Origin: Canna indica
Lineage: Eukaryota > Streptophyta > Magnoliopsida > Zingiberales > Cannaceae
Length of the DNA: 64,000 bases
Reading direction: 5' to 3'
Assembly (NCBI GenBank): GCA_034359265.1
Contig: CP136898.1
Span: 2,482,501 to 2,546,500 of the forward strand
Part shown: positions 13,901 through 26,700 of the stretch, in pieces
Layout of the letters: every line of letters starts with the position of its first letter
Position numbering within the stretch: the first letter of the stretch is position 1
Notes under the pieces: generated by a model
The model's input: the letters and a program-made list of their open reading frames with translations, nothing else
What the model was told of the DNA's origin: nothing
The model's database searches: none
Translations under genes and position numbers: made by a program

Positions 13901-16631
13901 GGTGATCCAATAAGAAAGCATGAGATGCATTGCAGGTAATTTATACATCTCTGTCAAAGCAAGTAGTGCTTCAGAAGAAAGCTATGCCTTGATCTGGATG
14001 TATACTCACCTAATGTACTTTTAACAGGTTCAAACAAAAATCTCCTTTGCCATGGCTTGCTATAACAACATCAATTGGAACTCTTGTGATTGCTTTACTA
14101 GTTGGATACATATTTCATGCTACTGTCAACCGCATCGTAAAAGTGGAAGATGATTATCGACAAATGATGGAGCTTAAAAGGCGGGCTGAAGCAGCGGATG
14201 TTGCAAAATCTCAGGTGCATTACATTGTTTATGTTTGGCTGTAAATTGTTTTCTGATTCATTGACATCTCTGACTCATTGGTGCTTAGTCTTTCATTACA
14301 ATTGTATTGTCTTGTGTCTTGTCTTTTCAGTTTTTGGCGACTGTTTCCCATGAAATAAGAACTCCAATGAATGGTGTATTGGGTCAGTGATATATTTTCA
14401 TAACTGAAGTATTGCTAGAGTGGGTAATGATGATCAATAACTAACTGATTGTAACTTCCCAGGGATGCTTCAAATGCTTATGGATACTGATCTGAACATT
14501 ACACAAGAAGACTATGTTAGAACTGCCCAAGACAGTGGTAAAGCTCTAGTCTCACTTATAAATGAGGTCCTCGATCAAGCAAAGATTGAATCCGGTAAAC
14601 TTGAGCTTGAAGCTGTCCCATTTGACTTGCGGGCAGTATTGGATGATGTTTTATCACTTTTCTATGTAAAGGCACAGGAGAAAGGACTAGAGGTATGTGA
14701 GAGTTTTTAGATGTTTTGTACAACCTTTTTGTCTTTCACCAACTAATTCTCTATTTATCTTGGTTTTGCTAAAAAATGACTAGTTGGCAGTATATGTCTC
14801 TGATCAAGTCCCTGAAGTTATCGTTGGTGACCCAGGAAGAATACGCCAAATCATCACCAATCTGATTGGAAATTCAATAAAGGCAAGTATTTAGCTTTCC
14901 ATCAACAGTGTAGATGGATACTGAATCAGTTGCATTTGTTTTGACAAATTTCTTTCTGCAGTTTACAGAAAGAGGTCATATATATCTGACTGCCCACCTA
15001 ATTGAAGAGATGAACTCACTCCATGTGGTAGCAGATGCTCACTCCACAGATACCTTGAGTGGCTTTCCTGTAGCAGATAGAAGAAGTATCTGGAAAAGCT
15101 TCAAAATTTTAAATCAGGAATCTTCTGCTCCAGAATCATTTCATCTGTCAAGCTCTTCTGGGCTTGTAAACTTGATCATATCTGTTGAAGACACTGGGGT
15201 GGGGATTCCTCTGGAAGCGCAATCCCGTGTTTTCACTCCTTTCATGCAGGTTGGACCATCTATTTCTCGTATTCATGGTACTGGTATTGGACTGAGCATC
15301 AGTAAGTGTTTGGTTGGTCTCATGAAGGGAGAGATTGGATTTGTCAGTGAACCACAGATTGGTTCCACTTTTACCTTCACAGTGGTCCTGAGAAGCGCAC
15401 ATACTAATGCGAATGAACATAAGTCTTTAGAGTTCCGTGGGATGACTGGATTGGTTGTTGACCATATACCAATCCGTGCAAAGGTCACAAAATACCATCT
15501 CCACAGGCTGGGTATACACACTACAATGGAAACTGACCCAAATCAGGTTCTCACTAGATTAACAAGCAGAACATTAAGAACAGATATGGTTTTGGTTGAA
15601 CATGATACTTGGTTAAAAAGTATTACTATGTGGTCTTCTATAATTAGCAAATTAAAGGGTGATCATTTGGACACCCCAAAGTTTCTTCTTTTAGCACGTC
15701 CTACAAATTCTATTAAATCTACCCTCCCTGGTCCAATGGAATATATCTCAACTATAATCACAAAGCCGCTCAGAGCAAGCATGCTTCAAGTATCTTTAAG
15801 ACGAGCTATGGGTTGTGGGGATAGGGAAAATCCCCGACATGAAGGACTTCCCAACTTATCATTGCTTAGCCTTCTCCATGACAAAAAGATTCTGGTTGTC
15901 GATGATAATATTGTAAATCTCAGAGTAGCAGCTGGTGCTTTAAAAAAATATGGAGCTGAAGTGACTTGTGCAGATAGAGGGAAAAAGGCTATTAGCATGC
16001 TCAAACCACCACATAAATTTGATGCTTGTTTTATGGATATTCAGATGCCTGAAATGGATGGGTACACTCTGAAACCTTGCTTCATGATACATCTTGTTTT
16101 TGTTGTTGTTCTAAACATTATATCTCCTTGAGTTCTAATTGAATGTTACTTGCCTTCCTAGTTCTTACAATGCCTAAATCTTTCGTCCAAGTTCAGTTGG
16201 CTGTTTCTTTGTACTTCTTCAGGATATATATTTAATTAAAATAATTTGTAATCCTCTTATGCTCAATATTTTTTGTAGAACAAATTGTATGCTTTCTAGT
16301 AGCATCACAACATAGCTAAAACCTAAAACATCTTCTCATTTTTTGTAAAATCTTGTATTTCTTCAGATTTGAGGCTACTAGGAAGATACGTGAGATGGAA
16401 GCCGATATAAATAACCAACTAAAGAGTGGGGAGGTGTCATTTGAGTCTTATCAAGATGGCTTGAACCTCCATATCCCCATATTGGCCATGACAGCAGATG
16501 TAATCCAGGCAACCTATGAGGAGTGCCTAAAGTGTGGAATGGATGGCTATGTTTCAAAGCCATTTGAAGCAGAACAGCTTTACAGGGAAGTGGCTCGGTT
16601 TCTTGATACAGCCTCGAAAAAGAATCAGTAG
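10985..16631 (+). CDS. HK3: Cytokinin receptor hybrid histidine kinase, AHK3/HK3-like, 995 aa
   Basis: Membrane sensor that binds cytokinin through an extracytosolic CHASE domain and starts a His-Asp phosphorelay. Ten exons join in phase: 10985-11374, 11580-11861, 13459-13628, 13723-13935, 14028-14214, 14331-14382, 14463-14692, 14784-14882, 14962-16061, 16367-16631. First membrane segment about residues 55-76; CHASE domain between it and a second segment near 362-381; phospho-acceptor His421 in [13 protein letters not shown] box [17 protein letters not shown]-terminal receiver with VVDDN, phospho-acceptor Asp900 in [10 protein letters not shown], and Lys972 in VSKPF. AHK3 is about 1036 aa; phrases such as QVGPSIS and [10 protein letters not shown] favour AHK3 over AHK2/AHK4. 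Oddities: HGTGIG at 645-651 where relatives have HGGTGIG, and a GC donor after 14882. The N-terminus could extend into an upstream exon. Confidence 0.93.
12403..12840. mobile_element. CCGGTACC-rich MITE, copy 1 (in histidine kinase intron 2)
   Basis: 438 bp with terminal inverted repeats CATGGTTTAAAATACCGG ... GGTATTTGAAACCATG. It is flanked by perfect 8-bp repeats GTTAACCC (12395-12402, 12841-12848). Terminal regions are dense in CCGGTACCG and GGTACGGTA words able to fold back. No coding capacity. The 8-bp duplication fits a hAT-superfamily non-autonomous element. Three further copies are at 45284, 50893 and 51406. Confidence 0.9.
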
Positions 16632-16879
16632 ATCTTTTAAATGTAGGAGATATGTTAATACTGGGGTTTTTGCACAAGTTTCTGCCAATTTCAATATTTG
16701 TTTGAGAAGTAAGCACCTCTATCTGGTCCTGTTGCCTAGATTACTAAAATATTTCATATGGTTTTCCTCTAACTGTAGTTAACTTGTATTGCTTCTTTTA
16801 GTCATGTATTTTATAAAAAATGCTTAGAATTTTAGAATACTCTAATAATTTACAAAGTGCATACTTTCTGGAGTCCATT
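16632..16879. other. 3' flank of the histidine kinase gene
   Basis: AT-rich 3' UTR and downstream sequence. No further coding signal. Confidence 0.45.
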
Positions 16880-17063
16880 GGGGTTATTAAAAAAAAACTA
16901 ACCCAGTGCATGAAGCAATCTCACTTTTGTGGAATCTGGGAAGGGTTGATGTTCACAGCCTTCCCCGTGGCTTTTTGCAAAGAGGTTGTTTTCGTGGCTC
17001 AAACTCATGACCTCTAGGTCACAAGTGAGGAACTTTACCGTTACCCCTAAGCCACCCTCTCAT
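16880..17063 (-). mobile_element. tRNA-derived SINE (Au-SINE-like), minus orientation
   Basis: Read on the minus strand it starts GAGGGTGGCTTAGGGGTAACGG (A-box region). It continues with a B-box-like GAGTTTGAGCC after a GTGACCTAGAGGTCA word, then CCCTTCCCAGATTCC and a GCTTCATGCACTGGGT tail ending in a T run. Order and spacing match plant tRNA-derived SINEs of the Au type as I remember them. A family search would confirm the name. Confidence 0.7.
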
Positions 17064-18275
17064 TTTGACTTTTTAACATATTAATATTAATATATGAATA
17101 TGTATCGACAAATTATTTGGCTGTTAGTGACCTAATGCAATCTTCCACCTTTTCATTTGGGCTTGGGATCTGCATTGGCAGTGTCACTATATATCAAACA
17201 TATAAAATTAATTTATAATTGGTCAAGCAGCTATTCTGCTGAGAATATCCAATCATTACAACTCTGCATGTTTGTGCATCTTAAACTTACTGAATATTGT
17301 CACTGGGTTAATCCAATGCAGATTTACTAAATGATGTAATAGTGCCCGCGGTTCTACTTAATACCATGTTTAGTTGGAAATAGCATATGCTACCTAGACT
17401 GTTATAAAAATTCCTGTCTGCTTGAGATTAGAGAGGTATATGAGTTTTTAGTATTTTAGGTATTATTATCGCATACATCACGACAAGATATAATTCTTAA
17501 AGAGTTAAGATACTACATTCAACATCCAAAATTGGCAGAGTGAATGTATTTGGAAATAGGAAAACTGTATCAGTGTATAATTAATATGGGGATTGATATA
17601 ACCTGCATTATGGTTCTTCTCAAATATAGTGAAGTTGTACTCTTCTATTCATTTACTATATTATCTTTGAAGAAGATGGAGGTACCTGTTCTCCTTTTTC
17701 TTTTTTTAGAACTTTTCCAAGCCAATCTTGATTTGAAGATTGATTCATAATACTCAGTACTAATTAGTCTTCTCCATTCATCTTCCAGGGTTGAAATGAG
17801 ATGGCTGAATGTTTGCTAGTCTTGGTTGTTGTATTCAACTTGTACAGTCACTTGATATCAGGATCTGCGATAACTGCATAACCACAAGAAGCAATTATCC
17901 ATGTCGTATGGACACGTTCTTTGACCTATATAACAATTGTAGATCCCATCTATCTTGTTCAATGAAGGACCTTGAAGAGATTGTAAATTTTTCATTCAGG
18001 ATGTACAGTGTACATATTGATAGCCATTTAGAATCTTTCTTTTTCTTTAAAAAAAATGTTTGTCAAATACATGGCAAGTCTTGTCTTGGTGAATGTAAAT
18101 TAAACAGTTGAATAATATTCATGCAATGGAGTCATATTCCCCACTCCTTTTATATCCATTTGTCCAAAAGATGTTGGTCCTTTTATTGCCCTATAAGTGG
18201 TAATTTGGCTGAACTGAGTTTAATATTTCAATACCAATGCTTGGTGATCCAGTCAATACATACTGGTTCCAATAA
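17064..18275. other. Intergenic spacer, no gene seen
   Basis: AT-rich DNA between the convergent receptor and WD40 genes. Only short uninformative frames. Confidence 0.5.
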
Positions 18276-18284
18276 TTCTTTAAA

Positions 18285-19616
18285 GGGAAAATGTACAAAA
18301 ATGACCTTGACGTTTTCTTGCGGGTACTAAAAATTCCCCTAATATTCCCCTAATATTTTTTTGAGATAAAAAATACCCCTCAAGTTATGATTTGGGTACA
18401 AAAATGCCCCTATAGGTAAACGGTGTTAGTTGAGAGATAACGGAGCTGACGTGGCTGATGACTGGGACTGATGATGTGGACATTCGGCGGCCAAGACGTT
18501 TTCTCACGAGTACTAAAATGCTCCTATCGTTTTCTCACGGGTACAAAAATACCCCTAACGTTTTCTCACGAGTACTAAAATACCCCTAACGTTTGTTTTG
18601 GACTTAAAATACCCCTGAGGTTATTGAAAATGGTACAAAAATGACACCGAGCTAACTTTTATTAGGTGAAACTTAATGGAGATGACATGGATGTTAATAA
18701 AGATATTGACTTTACACGTGAAGCATATATAGAGAGCAACTTGCCACGTAAGCGACACATAATAAATCAAAAACTGTAAATTTAGTTCGGTTTCAAACCG
18801 ATTTTTTAATTAACCGATTTTTTGATTTTTTTATTCACCCCTACAATTAGGCTTGGCAAATCGTGCCGGCTCGGCCGGCCCGACACAAAAAAATAACATG
18901 TTGGGCCGACACGGCTCATTAGCCCAAAAATATAAGGGTATAATTAATGGGTATTATTAACAGGTCGAGTAGGTTAACAGGTAAAAAAAAAAGCTAATAA
19001 CCGATATTGGTTATCGGGCTATCGGGCCGACATGGCCCAATAGCACTAGGCCCAGCACGACCCGTTAAATGTTCGGGCCGGCCCGAAATTGGCCCGAACC
19101 CGATTTTATCGGGCCGGGCTGGGTCGGGTTGGGCTATCGGGTCGGGCCGATAATTGCCAGGTCTACCTACGATTGCATGACAAGTTGCTCTCTGCATATG
19201 CGTCATGTGTAAAGTCAACATCTTTGTCAGCATTCATGACATCTCCGTTAAGTCTCACCTAACAAAAGTTAGTCTAATGTCATTTTTATATCATTTTCAA
19301 TAACCTCAGGGGTATTTTAGGTCAAAAACAAACGTTAGAGGTATTTTTATACCTGTGAGAAAATGTTATGGGTTTTTTGTACCTGTGAGAAAACGTTAGG
19401 GGCATTTTAGTACCCGTGAGAAAACATTTTGGCCCACGGATGTCCACGTCATCAGTCCCAGTCATCAGCTTGTTATCTCTCAACTAACAACGTTTACCTA
19501 TAGGGGCATTTTTGTACCCAAATCATAACATGAGGGGTATTTTTGATCCCCAAAAAATGTTAGGGATATTTTAGTACCCGCGAGAAAACGTCAGGAGCAT
19601 TTTTGTACCTTTTCCC
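18285..19616. mobile_element. Mutator-like (MULE) long-TIR element
   Basis: A 1332-bp element with terminal inverted arms of about 450 bp (left from 18285, right from about 19174 to 19616). The arms share words such as AAAATACCCCTAACGTTT, CACGAGTACTAAAAT and GATGACTGGGACTGATGA and their complements. It is flanked by the perfect 9-bp repeat TTCTTTAAA (18276-18284, 19617-19625), diagnostic for Mutator-type transposition. No transposase lies between the arms. The spacer contains a nested hAT MITE at 18848-19165 and a short AT-rich stretch. Confidence 0.9.
18848..19165. mobile_element. hAT MITE nested inside the MULE
   Basis: 318 bp, begins TAGGCTTGGCAA and ends TTGCCAGGTCTA (inverted repeats). 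It is flanked by CCTACAAT / CCTACGAT (18840-18847, 19166-19173), an 8-bp duplication with one mismatch. The GC-rich interior repeats GGCCCGA and CGGGCCG words. It must be younger than the host MULE. Confidence 0.85.
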
Positions 19617-19625
19617 TTCTTTAAA

Positions 19626-20756
19626 TCCATGGATAAGACATTGCCGGACAACTGATCATCGAAATTGTTATGTTTGACTCGGGTTTAGAATAAGTTTAAA
19701 AAGAGTCAACGTACTGGACTTCAATCTATTTCAAGATAACTTTCATAGTTGCAGTGTCTTGTTATTATCTCTACCCGGTGTCCCAAAATAGAGCACCTGA
19801 CACTCCAAATACAGTTTCAGTTTGCTATTTCTTAACTACGCTAATTTTTAATTTTTATAGATATTGGCATAACCAAACCTACGTGGAGCAAAAGGTTTGG
19901 TTTGGTTCAATTAAATTACTGAAAAATAAAATTGAATTCAGTTAATGCCAGCTGAATTGATTCAACACTCCTAGCAAACTTCTTTTCGGCAATGATTGCC
20001 AAAGTTTCATATACTTTTTAGTTTATTCTTTCATTTTATTATCATATCTTGCAAGATTAAATATACTGAAACATGCTGTTTAATTCATGCATGCAAGTAT
20101 GAAGTTTTAGAAAGCCTAACTAGATTGAAAAACATAATTTATTGTATACATTCATTAACAAATTATTCCTTTTTTCCCAATAACAAAAGTTACATATATT
20201 ATTGATCCGAACGAGTAAAACCAAACCATAAATTGAAAGGCTCAGTTAGCATTTGAGGCCAACTGTTAAGACAAGCGAAGTTTAAGACTTACAATTTAAA
20301 ATTGCAGAACACAATTCAGTAAAACTAAACAAATTCGCTAGCCATCCGCTCATGTAATAACACAACTCTGGGTATTTAAGATCCTTCTTTAGCAATGTCA
20401 CTGCAGCAATGGATTTAATATCAGCTGCATATAATGTTGGGAACAAAATCAGTGTCTCGGATTTCAATTAGAGGAAACCGAAAAGAATGACTATCCAACT
20501 TGGTGCTTGTGTCGGTATCTTCACTGGGATAGCTTTTGTTTACAGAAACAACATGCTTTTAAAAGAATATCATCTTCCCACCTTTAATTGCTCCAGAGAC
20601 ATCTTGCCTATGCATCAAAGATTTAGCCAGTTGATGAAGGTATTAATTATAAAAGAGTTAATTTCTGATCAGTATTCTGACGACTATCAAAATCATATCT
20701 TCACCTTCAGTAACTGAAAACACTCACATAGGACTTTATGAGCATGCTAGAATTTC
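19626..20756. other. 3' spacer of the WD40 gene
   Basis: AT-rich sequence downstream of the stop codon at 20757-20759, including the presumed 3' UTR on the minus strand. No other gene is supported. Confidence 0.45.
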
Positions 20757-23700
20757 CTAATCTTCGTCCAACAGTGGATGAGATAGTCGCCACTTCAAGC
20801 GGGAACTTCCATTCTTGTTGTGATACAAAACCTGTCAAGAGTAACACAGTTTATTGGCATATCTTCATGTACTGCTATATGGAAGTTCGTAGGTTAACAA
20901 CATGTTGCTTCAAAGATAACCTAGAACATGCTCAAGTTGATGAGAGCATCAATTACTCTGGGACAAACTATATAGAGAAAAAGGAAATTAAGGCAGTAAA
21001 TGTATTTATATTTAAGTTTCAATGAAGCTGCTAGTTTAGAACAATCTAACTTAAGCAACATCTAAGCATTGAACAAGTTCATATCCAAAAAAATCATGTT
21101 AGTTGGATCTGAGCAATAAGGAAGATTGACTATAAAAATGAATGTTTGGCTCCATTAAAAAGATTACTCCATGATTACTAGATTTAGTGGAAAAGACAAA
21201 GGGCACTTCACATCAGGAGGAAATGTCACCTCTCAATCAGAACAGCTTGAACTTCATAAAATTACTTTTCAATGATAGATAATGAATAATAATTTAATAT
21301 ATCCTCTCATGTCTATACACACCTTTAGTGAAGGTCAATGGGGAATGGGAATTAAATAGTCTCTCCTGCTCAAAATTAAGACAAAGTAATCCAATTCTTT
21401 CGAACTAGAGGAAAGCGATTGTTTAATTCTAAGCATAGTTTTAAAAATTTGAATTGGACCAGGTGGGTCCATCCTATGGAAGATTTGTGAAAATTGGCTA
21501 TTTTACGCTGAACCGGGAGAATCAATTGGTTTTGCATGTAATAATTAAACCTCGACTCGTTCAATTAATTTCTAGTATTAGCTAAACTCAAGTTCTCTAC
21601 CACGTAGCTTAGATCAATTCATTTCAACCCAAGTTCAACTTCAGTTTATCTAAGCTCAGTTGATGTGCTTAAAGTTGCATGCTTTTTTGTGTGAAAGTTC
21701 AATAAGTCCTTGTATAGAAAACTAGCATAAGTCATTCTTTTGAACTACCCATGTGGATTAAAGTACCACTCACATGTTTAACAATCAAAAAACAAAAAAC
21801 ACATCGTGCATGAAACTGCGGAACTAAATCTTGTCTTATTGCTCTACTTTGGCCTTCTCTCATCTTTTTCTTAAAACAAATTTAATAAAAATAAAGGAGC
21901 GGTAAATCGGTAATCAACAAAATATCTATCTTTATATAATTACTTGCCTATAATATCCAATTTAAAATTTTGCCCCTTTTTCTCTATTTATACTATTTAA
22001 AAAGTTATTATATGAATCCACCAACCACAAAATGGGTTGCATACCAGTTCAAGTTGTAATATATGCTTTGTAACTTGTTTTCAAGTAATATATGCAACTC
22101 CTTGAAATTAATAAATAGTCATATGGATTGTTTTCCCACAAGGTGAATTCCTACTTAGTTTTACTGATTACTTTCAAAATAGTATATTGGTTTCTTTCGA
22201 AAACATAGTGATAACATCTGCCACTGATATGCAACAAGAAAGTATTTACAGGATATGATTTGAAAAGACATTAGAGTTTCATTTTTTGTAACTATATAAA
22301 TGAGCTATTTAAATGGAAATACTGGAGTGACTCACAATCTTTTGATCATCACCACCCGTGCACAAGTATTCATCATTTGGAGCAACAGCGATCTGTATAA
22401 AAAACATTCCATTCAAACCAAGGTTCTTAGCTATATATATATATATACACACACACACATACTGTAGGGTTACACAGGTGCAACCTGGGAAACCAGTTTA
22501 CATCTAGGAAAGGGAAATGCTGTCTGCATTGACCCTCCCCAAACTTCACATTAGTAAAAAATCCATATGTTGGGAGCTCCCTTTATAAACATGGCATAGA
22601 AATCATTATCACCATGACACTTGTATTGAAACAAGGATGAGATTATTAACTTACAGTATTAGCACATCTTGTATGGCTAAAGAGATGCCTGATGCAAGGT
22701 TGACCAAGGGTAACATTCCACATAGCAATGCTATATACATCAAATAATAAAGGTAAACTGCTAAGCTGGATAAAGAATGTAAGAACATTAAGAAAATGAA
22801 GGAAATTTGCCTACCTCCCATCACCACTGACAGTAACCAGCACAGGTTCTGTCTGAAGCCACTGGGAGTCATTTACACCTTGATCGCCCATTTCAACATG
22901 GCTGAAGCAATTAAAAAAATTAAAATAGAAGTCATCATATAAGATAGATGAATCTTAAATAAACTAACTAATAAAAATTAAAACAAAGACACGCACAGGA
23001 AAATTTGAATCAGTCCAAAAAGGTCCAAACATGCACAACAAAATTACTGAGACACAAACCATATTCCATTGACTTGAAATTGTTTAAATCATAGTTTTCG
23101 CAACATAGCATCAAAGGTAAAGTCTCACTAGGTTCTTCATCACAACTAATACAAGAGTCAGACCTCCTTGCTTGCTTTGTAAAAGTCCATGTCCTTGAAA
23201 TTCATTTTTATATATGTGACATTGTTTCCCCCAACATGCATGTCACTCATTATTATGGTTTGTCGTTGCACAGACAGGTGATAGTTGTTGGATTCAAAAT
23301 CTAAATTTGGAAATTGAAAGTATATTTGACTGATAACAAAATCATTCTGTTTTTCAACTCTTTGACAACAGCATAATAAACGGTTCATAAGATAATTCAA
23401 TGGCCATGTTAACATCCAGTCCTAGTTCAGTCAAGTTTGCTCACAACAAAGAACACACTTCAGGATACTCTTTTGTAACGGTCAATCCTTGATTAGTTCT
23501 TTGTCCAAACAAGAATGGAATTAATATCCCAGATGTTGTCTACTTGTCTTCAAACCAACTTCCAACATATTGTGAACAATAAGGGGAGGAGGGGGGACAG
23601 AAAGATGGTCACAAGATCCAGAAAGTTATTCCAATTAGGAATTTTGGATATATTATTATCTGCAGTTGTTGTAATTCTCATAAACTGCCTCGTACCTACA

Positions 23701-26700
23701 GACTTAATAAATATATACATTTGAAATATTTCAAATAACAATTTTGTGGACCACTGGATATGGATGTCAAGTCCATAAAGTTAATACACTTACTGACTTA
23801 CCTTCAGGTAACAAGCAAACCACAAGATCTTTTTCTGTAAACACTTTGCCAACAAAATATATAACTTATTTTGGGGACTTACCCAGGAATTTGACCTGCA
23901 TATTCTGCAGTAGGCATTTGCTTTCCATGGCTCAAGCAATGCAATGGTCTTAAGAAACGCATATCAATTCTTTCATGGGGTAATTGCACATGGTTCATTG
24001 GCAAGACTCGTGTATCCCATACTAAGGTGTTATTTGATGTCCCAGAGGCAGTAAGATAAGTTCCACAGCTACTAAAAGAAACGGAAGTTACCTGTAAAAA
24101 ATAATATTGAAATATTAAACAGGAATAAAAATTTTAAATATCAATAAATTTAGTTGAACAATCAGTTACCAGTAAACAACATGCCAGGTGGTATTATAAA
24201 GTATTAAAATCATAACTTCCTAATAGGTAGTTAAATCAAGATATTCAGGCATTTAACAAGAACCACCTATTGGATCATTGACAGTAAAAAAAGGTATTTC
24301 AGAACAAAAGATATTTTACTTTTCATCAGTAGGGTAACAGGGGGCTGTTAGTTCATGATAGGAAAATGACATTTGATTACGTGGTGGTTAGACAATTATA
24401 GAATACAAAAAGAATCATGAAGAAGTCATATGCGAGACTAATGAGCCATGATGATACTAAAAATCAAAGAAATATTGCAAATACTACATAGGCCATGTAT
24501 ATAAGTTGATGGGTTTAAGAGATCAAAAGGAGCAAAAGCTAAAAATAATCCCAGTGCAGGGGACAATGATATAAATTAAATGAATAATGACACTTAAGTA
24601 GGAAGACAGTTGTCCAAGTTTTAGTAAAATCTGCTATTTAACATGAAGAAACAGCTACCTCATAACCAGAGCCAATAGAAAGATGATTGATAGCACCACA
24701 AGTCCTCATGTCAAATAAACCAACAGTTCCATCACCAGCACCTATATAACATTTTCAAGAACAACTTACAAAAGTAGTTAAGCCGCCAACAAAGAGAAGT
24801 TTGCATTTAAGACCATTGTAACAAAGTAAGAGAGTACCTGTTATAATAGTGTTGCCAGCTGGATCTATCTTCAGCGAAGTAATATACTGTAAGAATAGTG
24901 AATCAGTAAACTGGAATATATGAACTTTTTGGAAGGCAAACAATAATAACCTACAGAATCATTTGCAGAAAAAGAAAGGCAGGATTGTGGAGATTCGATA
25001 TCCCATAATTGCACAACTGCAGGACCACCATATTCACAGTCACTTCCACACACCAACATATTTTCACTGCTAAACTCCATTGCAATAATTGAAGGATGAA
25101 CCTGTTCTCTTACTCTGCAATAATACAAAGAATAAAACATCGGAAAAAGTTCATAGCCAATGATAACCAATTATGAAAAAAATAATTAATTGACTGAGAG
25201 AAGTGTATATGTTTAACAGACAAACATAATTAAGAACTTAATATACTTAATGCTCGATCTAAGTGGTACTGAATGATTCATATTCTTGGGGTCCATACAG
25301 GTGCACGCACACACATGCAGCCCCTTTCCCCTCATCACAGGTGCAGCTGCTCTTTATCCTTGGAATGTAGTAGACTAGTAGTGGCCTTCCAAATCCACAT
25401 ACTGGTGGCAGTCCCACATGATTCCAAAGATGCATCAATGCAGATTGTGACGTCAGTGGAACAACAGCTGACTTGACCCTAGAACCATCCTATTGAGTAA
25501 CCAGTAAGCTTGTTGTCCCCTATAAGATCATTCTTCTCTTTTCACATACCTCCTACCTTCTCTCCTTCGTCTTTCTAGCTTCTTTCCTATCTTTTTCATA
25601 GAGCTTTAAGACAAAAAAAACAGCTGGGATCAGCCAATGTCCCAGCAGAGTAGACCATATTCTGGCTGCTCATCCAGGCTGATTTCTGATGATCCTTTTT
25701 GTTTGGACAAATTTAGGCCCAATTATTTTTTGACATCCGACTTGAACAAAATAAGATCTGACTTGGCTAATCCTGACCCAATTTGGTTGATCTTTGACCA
25801 GAATTCACAAATTTTGATGACTTTGGTTTGACATGACCATTGATAACATGATAATTTAAACATATCATTAGACAGACAGAACTATTGTGTCCACTGTCCA
25901 ATTTTGTTTGACTTGATGTCCCAATGCTTTACTGTAAGAATATTTATAGAAAGAAAATAGCCTAGAGAAATGGCTGAAAATAAATCCTAGAATAGCAAGA
26001 ATGCAATTATAATCTTGGGAGAGGCAAAAGTAGTTCCCTTCATTAGAGCAATTAAAGCTTGAGAGATTAAGGCTATCAGCCTCTGCCTCTCATTTATAGT
26101 TTAACAGACTGCACACCTTTAAATGAACTGACTGATTTAACCAATTCCCCAGTTTAGTTTTACGAACATGGTAAATCAAGTCATAATAATGGGAGCGATT
26201 ACATGCAAACACAACCTACTTAATTTAATGCCTACACATCCAAATCGGCCATGTCAAATTTTGTTGGCCCTAGTTGCATCATTCAAAACCATTCAAATCT
26301 TTAAGGGCAACATCTTGAAAGTAAGATTCAATTACAAGAAAATCTAGGTTAGCTTGAACAAGCAGCAGTATTAGATCTTATGTTAGCATGAGATAAAAAG
26401 AATTGTTACCTCAAATTCAAATTCAGATCAGCATCAAGTTCACCTCTCAAAGCATTCCAGAGTAGAAGTTTTCCATCTCCTTTTGCACCACTTGTTACAA
26501 CAAGACCTGAACATTTTATAGCCCATTAGAAATGTTCAAAAAAATTAAAAAATACCAGCAAGCAATAAAATTTTATAGCCAATGAAAGAGAACCAAACAA
26601 ATTGCAAAAGCAGAAAAGTTGCATGAAAACTATTTCCAGTCATCAGAATATAAATGTTCTTAATCAACTAGTACCAACTATCTTGTTTCTAGTTCATACA

